Below, in pieces: positions 7,140 to 12,076 of a DNA stretch of 12,076 nucleotides. The position numbers and the translations under genes were made by a program. This DNA is from Flavobacteriaceae bacterium UBA2765 (GTDB lineage Bacteria; Bacteroidota; Bacteroidia; Flavobacteriales; Flavobacteriaceae), in NCBI GenBank assembly GCA_002352665.1, contig DEIV01000129.1, positions 54,466 to 66,541 on the forward strand. Direction: 5' to 3'. The stretch's first letter is position 1, and every line of letters starts with the position of its first letter. The notes under the pieces are model-generated. The model searched no databases, was not told the origin of the DNA, and saw only the letters and a program-made list of their open reading frames with translations.

Positions 7140-7787
7140 ATGGACTACGAAAATAAACCTGATGGTTATTATAATAATACTAGAGAGGAAATGTTGAGTT
7201 TCTTACCTGCTACTGCTAAAAAAATATTAGATGTTGGTTGCGGTAATGGTCTTTTTGCGGAAACGGTTAAAAATAGAAATAATGCAGAAGTTTGGGGTAT
7301 TGAATATATGGAGAAAGAAGCTTTAAAAGCTAAAGACATTCTTTTTAAAACCTTTATTGGCCCTTGCGAAGATCATATTGAAAATTTACCAAATGATTAT
7401 TTTGATGCTATTTATTTTAATGATGTTTTAGAACATTTGGTAGATCCTTATACAGTTTTAGAGAATATAAAGGGTAAATTATCTCCAAATGGGGTTATTA
7501 TCAGTTCAATTCCAAACATCAGGTATCACAATGTTTTTATAAAGCTTTTGGTCAAAAAAGAGTTTGAATATCAAAGCTATGGCGTTTTGGATAAGACCCA
7601 TATGCGTTTTTTTACTAAAAAAAGTATTAAAAATATGTATACCAATTTAGGTTATGAAATTGTTACCCATATTGGTATCAATGGAAGTAAATCTTTAAAA
7701 CCAATTTTGTATAATATACCTGTGCTTTTTACAGCTATGGATATCAAATATCCCCAATATGCTACTGTGGTGAGGGTAAAAAAGTGA
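7140..7787 (+). CDS. Class I SAM-dependent methyltransferase, substrate unknown
   Basis: This 215-aa Rossmann-fold methyltransferase has motif I KILDVGCGNGLFAE (28-41), an acidic residue at the end of strand 2 for ribose binding (WGIEY, Glu55), DAIYFNDVLEHLVDP (89-103) as the motif around strand 4, and SPNGVIISSIPNIRYHNV (115-132) as strand 5. DKTHMRFFTKKSI (151-163) is a stretch typical of the Methyltransf_11/23 proteins that often accompany glycosyltransferases. It starts at ATG 7140, giving MDYENKPDGYY, and ends 6 nt before tsaC, so both may be on one transcript. Its upstream neighbours on the opposite strand are LPS glycosyltransferases, making a sugar or lipid substrate reasonable. The tRNA genes downstream make an RNA substrate the alternative. 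The sequence does not decide between them. Confidence 0.85.
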   Translation: MDYENKPDGYYNNTREEMLSFLPATAKKILDVGCGNGLFAETVKNRNNAEVWGIEYMEKEALKAKDILFKTFIGPCEDHIENLPNDYFDAIYFNDVLEHLVDPYTVLENIKGKLSPNGVIISSIPNIRYHNVFIKLLVKKEFEYQSYGVLDKTHMRFFTKKSIKNMYTNLGYEIVTHIGINGSKSLKPILYNIPVLFTAMDIKYPQYATVVRVKK

Positions 7788-7793
7788 TGATTT

Positions 7794-8354
7794 ATGCAAG
7801 TCGAGATCCAAAAAACTATTAAAACACTAAATGACGGTAATACTGTTCTCTATCCAACAGATACTGTTTGGGGTATTGGTTGCGATGCCACCAACCAAAA
7901 AGCTGTTGCAAAAATTTATCTAATTAAAAAACGTAGTGAAAGTAAAAGTTTGATTATTTTGGTGGACAGTATTGACATGTTGCGAACTTATGTAAATAAA
8001 ATTCCAGAAAAAGCAATTTCAATACTTAAAACGTCAAAAAGACCAACTACCATTATTTACAATAACCCTTTGGGATTAGCCAGAAATGTGATAGCAAAAG
8101 ACAATACCATTGCCATAAGAATTGTACAAGATGAATTTTGTAAAAATGTTATCAAAGAATTTGGTAAACCTCTGGTTTCAACTTCAGCAAATAGTAGCGG
8201 TAGGCCTACTCCGAAATCTTTTCAAGAAATTGACAAATCTATTTTGGATGGGGTTGATTATGTGGTAAATTTGCGGCATAATGAAATTGCAAATGTTCCA
8301 TCAAGAATAATTAAAATTAATGTTGAAGGAGAGTTAGTAGTGATTAGAGATTAA
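7794..8354 (+). CDS. tsaC: L-threonylcarbamoyladenylate synthase (TsaC/Sua5/YrdC family, short form)
   Basis: This enzyme makes threonylcarbamoyl-AMP from threonine, bicarbonate and ATP, the first step of t6A37 modification of ANN-decoding tRNAs. The 186-aa protein is a single YrdC domain without the extra C-terminal Sua5 domain. Motifs are YPTDTVWGIGCDA (20-32), KKRSESKSLIIL (45-56, the KxR...K/S loop that binds ATP and the carbamoyl adenylate), STSAN (129-133) and VPSRIIKI (168-175). STSAN favours TsaC/Sua5 over the YciO paralogue. The start ATG 7794-7796 follows the methyltransferase stop by 6 nt. Downstream, after a 350-bp gap containing a mobile-element relic, comes cca, another tRNA gene; the two may have been closer before that insertion. 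Family assignment is firm; the exact orthologue label is slightly less so. Confidence 0.9.
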   Translation: MQVEIQKTIKTLNDGNTVLYPTDTVWGIGCDATNQKAVAKIYLIKKRSESKSLIILVDSIDMLRTYVNKIPEKAISILKTSKRPTTIIYNNPLGLARNVIAKDNTIAIRIVQDEFCKNVIKEFGKPLVSTSANSSGRPTPKSFQEIDKSILDGVDYVVNLRHNEIANVPSRIIKINVEGELVVIRD

Positions 8355-8380
8355 GAGGTATTGAGGAGAGTTGTATAATA

Positions 8381-8399
8381 TGCCACGAATACACGAATT
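8381..8399 (+). repeat. Left arm of a 19-bp inverted repeat (CACGAATA iterons)
   Basis: TGCCACGAATACACGAATT contains two tandem CACGAAT heptamers (8384-8390 and 8392-8398) separated by one A. Its reverse complement recurs at 8667-8685 with a single mismatch. The tandem-unit design looks like a recognition site rather than chance. Confidence 0.85.
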
Positions 8400-8633
8400 G
8401 GAATAAGTGTTGTTAAAGAAATGAACATGAATCCTTCCCTATGGGAAGGTGATTAGTGAGGATAATAGAATAATAGTTAAGACAAAATTATTTTAGAAAT
8501 TAAATCTGTTAATAGTTTTCACGATAAGCATTTGGCCCAATGTATAAATTACCTTAGAGTATCAAAATGTAAATTAGCAATTTTAGCAAATTTTCATGAA
8601 GATATATTAGATTATAAAAGGGTGGTTTTATAA
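8400..8633 (+). pseudogene. GxxExxY-family protein (PD-(D/E)XK nuclease superfamily) remnant
   Basis: The readable part is 8481-8633: 50 codons then TAA, beginning DKIILEIKSVNSFHDKHLAQ, followed by CINYLRVSKCKLAILANF and ending DYKRVVL. This matches the C-terminal half of GxxExxY proteins (about 125 aa when intact; PDDEXK_3 family), where ExK is the nuclease motif and HLAQ..NYL..S..K..L..NF...KR is the conserved tail. The frame upstream is closed by TAA at 8478-8480. Restoring one G after 8478 would give V-E-D-K-I-I, the usual family sequence, so a one-base deletion is likely. Farther up, 8400-8429 reads GISVVKEMNM in the same frame, resembling the family's mid-region, but it is short. The GxxExxY-motif N-terminus and the expected catalytic Asp segment are missing. 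Intact members are small proteins of uncertain role. This copy has no plausible start and is dead. Confidence 0.8.
8433..8449. repeat. GC-rich palindrome inside the element
   Basis: CCTTCCC (8433-8439) and GGGAAGG (8443-8449) form a perfect 7-bp stem with the loop TAT. It is by far the most GC-rich stretch in this intergenic region and interrupts the relic gene. It resembles the short palindromic REP-like repeats seen in Bacteroidota intergenic DNA. A terminator role for tsaC is possible, but no U-run follows. Confidence 0.5.
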
Positions 8634-8666
8634 AAACATTTAAATAATTTCCAATGCAAGATTAAA

Positions 8667-8685
8667 AATTCGTGTATTTGTGGCA
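8667..8685 (-). repeat. Right arm of the 19-bp inverted repeat
   Basis: The plus strand reads AATTCGTGTATTTGTGGCA, the reverse complement of the left arm (8381-8399) except for T at 8678 in place of C. It contains ATTCGTG and ATTTGTG units separated by one T. A GTG within it (8672-8674) opens a spurious upstream extension of the cca frame. Confidence 0.85.
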
Positions 8686-8704
8686 AATAATAAAAAATAA
8701 GTTC

Positions 8705-10123
8705 ATGCCAATTTATAAACAAGCATTAAACTCAGAAATATTTGATTATATTTCAAAAGCATCTTCAGCATTACAGTTAGAAAGTTATGTAATCGGAGGG
8801 TTTGTCCGTGATTTTTTATTGCAAAGAAATAGTGGAGCAAAAGATATAGATATTGTTACGGTAGGTAGTGGTATAGCATTGGCTAAAAAAGTAGCAAATT
8901 TATTACCTCATAAACCGAAAGTGCAAGTCTTTAAAACTTATGGTACGGCTATGTTGAGATTTAAAGAAGTTGAAATTGAATTCGTTGGTGCTAGGAAAGA
9001 ATCTTATGCTAAAGAAAGTAGAAATCCACAAGTAAAAGAAGGAACATTACAAGACGATCAAAACCGTAGAGATTTTACCATTAATGCCATGGCATTGAGT
9101 TTAAATCAGAAAGACTATGGCGTATTATTAGATCCATTTAATGGAGCGTCTGATTTGAAAAATGGAATTATCAAAACACCCTTAGATCCTAATATAACCT
9201 ATTCTGATGATCCGTTACGAATGATGCGAGCCATTCGTTTTGCAACACAACTTAATTTTAAAATTGAACAAACATCTCTAAATGCAATTAGCAATAATGC
9301 CGAAAGATTGGATATTATTACCAGAGAACGAATTGTTGACGAACTTCATAAAATATTATTGTCTGATAAACCTTCTATAGGGTTTCTCCTACTCGAAAAA
9401 ACAAATTTATTGATAAGGATTTTACCAGAATTAACAAATTTAAAGGGCGTTGAAGAGGAAAAAGGTCAACGTCATAAGGATAATTTTTATCACACCCTGC
9501 AAGTGGTAGATAATATAGCAGTACATACTGATAATTTGTGGTTGAGGTGGACAGCACTTTTACATGATATTGGGAAAGCACCTACCAAAAAATTTGATAA
9601 AAATTTAGGATGGACATTTCATGCTCATGAATTTGTAGGTTCTAAAATGGTGTATAAGCTGTTTAAGCGATTAAAAATGCCATTGAATGAAAAGATGAAA
9701 TATGTTCAGAAGTTGGTATTATTGAGTTCAAGACCTGTTATTTTAGCCGAAGAAGTAACCGACTCAGCAATAAGACGTTTAATTTTTGATGCAGGGGAAG
9801 ATATTGACGATTTAATGACGCATTGTGAAGCAGATATCACCACACAAAATTCTAAAAAATTGAAGCAATATCTCAATAATTTTAGAATGGTACGAGAAAA
9901 GATTGCTGATGTCGAAGCTAGAGATAGTATAAGGAACTTTCAACCACCTATTACCGGAGAAATAATCATGAAGACTTTTAATTTAAAACCTGGTAGAGAA
10001 ATAGGCATACTTAAAGAATCTATTAAAGAAGCTATTTTAGAAGGAGAAATTAAAAATGATTTTGAAGAAGCCTATCAATTTATGCTAGAAAAAGCAGATA
10101 AGTTAGGATTTAAAAGCTCCTAG
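8705..10123 (+). CDS. cca: CCA tRNA nucleotidyltransferase (class II) with HD domain
   Basis: Cca adds or repairs the 3'-terminal CCA of tRNAs using CTP and ATP. In the 472-aa form chosen here, residues 28-38 (YVIGGFVRDFL) and DID (47-49) form the nucleotidyltransferase core with the two catalytic Asp. RRDFTINAMAL (121-131) and DPLRMMRAIRFA (169-180) are the class II base-selection and flexible-loop motifs. The RNA-binding head follows. An HD domain with LLHDIGKAP (285-293) gives the family its phosphohydrolase-like module. The frame is open upstream to GTG 8672, but that 11-residue extension is encoded by the right arm of a repeat and is unlike relatives. ATG 8705 (MPIYKQALNSEIFDYI) is the better start. 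The gene ends in a stop interleaved with that of the converging pentapeptide gene. Assignment is secure. Confidence 0.95.
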   Translation: MPIYKQALNSEIFDYISKASSALQLESYVIGGFVRDFLLQRNSGAKDIDIVTVGSGIALAKKVANLLPHKPKVQVFKTYGTAMLRFKEVEIEFVGARKESYAKESRNPQVKEGTLQDDQNRRDFTINAMALSLNQKDYGVLLDPFNGASDLKNGIIKTPLDPNITYSDDPLRMMRAIRFATQLNFKIEQTSLNAISNNAERLDIITRERIVDELHKILLSDKPSIGFLLLEKTNLLIRILPELTNLKGVEEEKGQRHKDNFYHTLQVVDNIAVHTDNLWLRWTALLHDIGKAPTKKFDKNLGWTFHAHEFVGSKMVYKLFKRLKMPLNEKMKYVQKLVLLSSRPVILAEEVTDSAIRRLIFDAGEDIDDLMTHCEADITTQNSKKLKQYLNNFRMVREKIADVEARDSIRNFQPPITGEIIMKTFNLKPGREIGILKESIKEAILEGEIKNDFEEAYQFMLEKADKLGFKSS

Positions 10124-10683
10124 TCTATAATATCAATATTATATTTTGAAAGAAGTCCAGAAATTCCGATTAATGAAAATTTTGCTTTTTGTATTTGATT
10201 TATATCGGGGTCAATACTATAGTTAAAAGCAGTTCTTAAATCAGCTTTTTCAAGATTGGTATTTTCAAAAATAGCCTTTTGTAGATTACAATTATTAAAA
10301 ACTACTTCGCTCAAATTACTTTGAGAAAAGTCAACTTCTTCTAAGTTACAGTCGTTAAAAATTTGTCTTTTTAAATTTCGACTATAAAAAGAACTATAAT
10401 TTAACTGACATTTATTAAATTGGGCGGAGAATATAAATTCATTTGCTTTTTCAAAAGCTAAACCTAATAATTTACAGCTGTTAAAGGTGACTTCTCTGAA
10501 AGTAGTATTGAAAATTTTAGCTGAACTCAAATCACAATTTACAAATTCACATTCAATGAATTCAACATTAGAAAGGTCGGTATTGGAAAATATACAATCA
10601 GTAAAAGTACAATTGTCATATTCATCTATAGCTAGTTGTTTTATTGAATAGTCTATTTTATCAAAAGTCTTATGCTCAATCAT
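10120..10683 (-). CDS. Pentapeptide-repeat protein, function unknown
   Basis: This 187-aa protein is made mostly of A(D/N)LXX-type five-residue repeats that fold into a right-handed quadrilateral beta-helix. From the ATG start, repeats run from about residue 20 (CTFTDCIFSN, TDLSNVEFIE, CEFVNCDLSS) to about 155 (CNLQKAIFEN, TNLEKADLRT). One central stretch (about 80-105) is less regular. The C-terminus, DPDINQIQKAKFSLIGISGL then LSKYNIDI, forms a non-repeat helix common to flavobacterial members. A TTG at 10713 would extend the frame by 10 residues directly after the preceding stop codon, but MIEHKTF at ATG 10681-10683 is the more credible start, 30 nt after the beta-propeller gene. No signal peptide is seen, so it is probably cytosolic. 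Some relatives (Qnr, MfpA) mimic DNA and protect gyrase; nothing here shows that activity. Confidence 0.85.
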   Translation of the reverse strand: MIEHKTFDKIDYSIKQLAIDEYDNCTFTDCIFSNTDLSNVEFIECEFVNCDLSSAKIFNTTFREVTFNSCKLLGLAFEKANEFIFSAQFNKCQLNYSSFYSRNLKRQIFNDCNLEEVDFSQSNLSEVVFNNCNLQKAIFENTNLEKADLRTAFNYSIDPDINQIQKAKFSLIGISGLLSKYNIDIID

Positions 10684-10713
10684 TTTAACACGTTTTGGTT
10701 CAAGAACAGCCAA

Positions 10714-11940
10714 TTAATCTACATTATTACTGATTTTAATATAAGAATTTGTATCAGAAATTGTTGGTTTGTCAACTGAGAACAATATGCTTTCTTGAGT
10801 TGTTTTAAGGTTTAATTTAATAATTCCTTCCTTGGCATAATATAATAAGTTATCTTTATTATATAATTCTAAATTTGAAACAGGTAAATAATTCAATGCA
10901 ACTTTTTGGATTATTTTTCCTGTATTTTTATCCAATTCAAAGAATAAGCCTTTTTCAGTATAACCGTAAATACTATTGTTATATATGTCTATATATTGGA
11001 TATTGTCGTCCTTAAAGTCGGTTTTCCATTTTTTTTCTCCGTTTACATCTTTTAAACAATATACTGATGCAATATTTGGTGTAGGATTTGACCATGTTGC
11101 GAGGTAAACATAATGGGCATCAGCTTTTAATTTTTCATCAATATTATACTGATTATCTTCTATTGTAAATTCCCAAATTATATCTAAATTTTCAGGTTTT
11201 AGGGCAAATAGAATATCTGATTCATTAGCTACATAAATATACTTGCTATTAGAGGCAGGCGTAGAATACATCGCTTTTTTAAAGCCACGTTGGTATAAAG
11301 GTTTGCCGGTCTCAGCATCAAAATTATAGACATAAGGTGCATTAGGCACAAATAACATGTCATGTGACAGTAAAAAAGGATGTTGATTGAATTTGTAGGC
11401 TAACTTATAATTCCATTCTAATTCACCGTTTTTAGTATTTAGAGCATAAACATTTTTATTAATGGAAGTGAAATAAACTTTATTATTAAATATAGGAGGC
11501 TTTTGCCCCCAAAGTATTATTTTATTATCTATAAACCCTATTTTGCTTTTCCAAAAGGCTTTTCCTGTAAGACCATTAACAGCATATATCTCACCATTTT
11601 CAAAGGGAATATAAATAATCCCTCTATCAATGGTAAATCTATTTGAGGTGGTACCCTTAACAGAATCTTTTGATCTAAATGACCATATTTCTTCTTCTTT
11701 ATCAAGATCATAAGCTTTTAGTTTGCCATCAAAAGAGTAGGCAAAAAGTATATTGTCAGAAAGCAAATTACCAACTATTGGATCATAACTTTCGTTTACC
11801 AAAATATCTTCAGCAGTAGGAATAATATTATTAGAAAATTGATTTTTTTTGTCAGAAGTATTATTTGTTTCCGTTATGGTTTCTTGACCAAATGTTTGTA
11901 GTGAAAAAAGAACAGTAATAATTAAGAATAGATTTTTCAT
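10714..11940 (-). CDS. Secreted PQQ-like beta-propeller repeat protein
   Basis: This 408-aa protein has a Sec signal peptide (MKNLFLIITVLFSLQTFGQE, probable cut after Gly18). No lipobox Cys is present, so a soluble periplasmic or exported protein is expected. A low-complexity Asn/Thr-rich linker (19-40) leads to about eight WD/PQQ-like blades. Repeating units pair a Y/F-A-L-(D/N) strand with x-T/N-G-x-x-x-W: AYDLDKEEEIWSF (76-88), YAVNGLTGKAFW (119-130), YALNTKNGELEW (165-176), YNFDAETGKPLY (205-216), FALKPENLDIIW (245-256), YCLKDVNGEKKW (294-305), FELDKNTGKII (334-344) and IKLNLKTTQESI (374-385). It is not a quinoprotein dehydrogenase: it has no cytochrome domain or paired Cys and is shorter. 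BamB-like scaffolding is possible, but BamB is a lipoprotein. It is cotranscribed with the pentapeptide gene (30-nt gap to its ATG). Confidence 0.85.
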   Translation of the reverse strand: MKNLFLIITVLFSLQTFGQETITETNNTSDKKNQFSNNIIPTAEDILVNESYDPIVGNLLSDNILFAYSFDGKLKAYDLDKEEEIWSFRSKDSVKGTTSNRFTIDRGIIYIPFENGEIYAVNGLTGKAFWKSKIGFIDNKIILWGQKPPIFNNKVYFTSINKNVYALNTKNGELEWNYKLAYKFNQHPFLLSHDMLFVPNAPYVYNFDAETGKPLYQRGFKKAMYSTPASNSKYIYVANESDILFALKPENLDIIWEFTIEDNQYNIDEKLKADAHYVYLATWSNPTPNIASVYCLKDVNGEKKWKTDFKDDNIQYIDIYNNSIYGYTEKGLFFELDKNTGKIIQKVALNYLPVSNLELYNKDNLLYYAKEGIIKLNLKTTQESILFSVDKPTISDTNSYIKISNNVD

Positions 11941-11981
11941 GATTGAATAATGTAAAAATAAACATTTTAAGTGCTTTAGCC

Positions 11982-11989
11982 CAAATCTA
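11982..11989 (-). promoter_or_regulatory. Candidate Bacteroidota -7 box for the beta-propeller/pentapeptide operon
   Basis: The minus strand reads TAGATTTG, an exact TAnnTTTG match 41 nt before the ATG at 11940, implying a leader of about 37 nt. A TTG occurs 11 nt upstream of the box, which is closer than the usual 17-23 nt, so the -33 half is not convincing. The remaining bases to 12076 show no reading frame. Confidence 0.35.
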
Positions 11990-12076
11990 TAAAACTAGAT
12001 CAATAAAATATCGAAATTTATTAATATTTCCTATCCATGTTAAAACTAAGTCACCGGATTATAACTTTTCTTATCA

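Larger units (their letters stand above)
8381..8685. mobile_element. Degenerate 305-bp GxxExxY-bearing element bounded by inverted repeats
   Basis: Almost the whole 350-bp space between tsaC (stop 8354) and the best cca start (8705) is one unit. It begins and ends with 19-bp inverted repeats that match at 18 of 19 positions and contains the 3' part of a GxxExxY-family gene plus an internal palindrome at 8433-8449. ATAATA occurs directly left of the left arm (8375-8380) and 1 nt right of the right arm (8687-8692). That could be a target duplication, but it is weak evidence in A+T-rich DNA. No transposase or integrase remains. I recall that GxxExxY genes in several phyla are often surrounded by CACGAAT-type repeats, which would make this an eroded copy of a dispersed element. 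The sequence shows the repeats and relic directly; mobility is inference. Confidence 0.6.

Noticed and set aside
8355..8380. Imperfect similarity between 8355-8380 and 8446-8475 (AGGT..ATT..GAGGA..ATAATA)
   Set aside because: The match needs several gaps in low-complexity A+T/G-rich DNA; not strong enough to call a direct repeat.
8375..8692. ATAATA on both sides of the inverted-repeat element as a target-site duplication
   Set aside because: It is only 6 bp of pure A/T and offset by one base on the right; chance is quite likely, so it is mentioned but not annotated.
10120..10683. Pentapeptide protein as a Qnr-type quinolone-resistance protein
   Set aside because: It shares only the repeat fold; the length and C-terminal segment fit a general flavobacterial pentapeptide family and nothing indicates gyrase protection.
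10714..11940. Beta-propeller protein as a PQQ-dependent alcohol dehydrogenase or BamB
   Set aside because: It lacks the vicinal Cys, the cytochrome domain and the length of a dehydrogenase, and lacks the lipobox of BamB; kept as an unspecified propeller protein.

Overview
The window looks like chromosomal DNA from a low-GC member of the Bacteroidota, most likely family Flavobacteriaceae. The evidence is a DUF5606 gene between mazG and def, WaaE-like and GT9 glycosyltransferases of flavobacterial type, a Cca protein with an HD domain beginning MPIYKQAL, very A+T-rich intergenic DNA with almost no Shine-Dalgarno signals, and several matches to the Bacteroidota -7 promoter element TAnnTTTG. No rRNA, tRNA, CRISPR array, phage gene or intact transposase was seen.

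Layout. (1) Positions 1-1639, minus strand: a compact housekeeping run read ruvX, def, DUF5606, mazG (mazG is cut by the window edge), covering Holliday-junction/rRNA processing, N-terminal deformylation, an unknown protein and nucleotide-pool hygiene. (2) Positions 1829-4512, plus strand: dapD (lysine/meso-diaminopimelate synthesis) followed after 2 nt by a single 621-aa protein that fuses a GT9 (heptosyltransferase-type) domain to a GT2 (WaaE-type) domain. (3) Positions 4533-7031, minus strand: a three-gene operon of a WbbL-like GT2, a GT2 with a galactosyltransferase-type C-terminal region, and a lipopolysaccharide-kinase-family protein, with 6-nt gaps. Regions 2 and 3 together look like an LPS core/inner-glycan assembly cluster, with the peptidoglycan precursor gene dapD attached. 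(4) Positions 7140-10123, plus strand: a SAM methyltransferase and an L-threonylcarbamoyladenylate synthase (tRNA t6A), then a 350-bp gap, then cca (tRNA CCA end addition). (5) Positions 10120-11940, minus strand: a secreted beta-propeller protein followed by a pentapeptide-repeat protein, converging on cca with interleaved stop codons.

The most interesting part is the 350-bp gap between tsaC and cca. It holds a decayed GxxExxY-family gene (PD-(D/E)XK nuclease superfamily) whose last 50 codons are still readable. The relic lies inside a 305-bp unit bounded by 19-bp inverted repeats (18/19 matching), each arm being two tandem copies of an 8-bp CACGAATA-type unit. This looks like the fossil of a small nuclease-bearing mobile or selfish element. 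Its right arm supplies a spurious GTG start that would lengthen Cca. The second notable item is the GT9-GT2 fusion. The rest is ordinary core-genome content.
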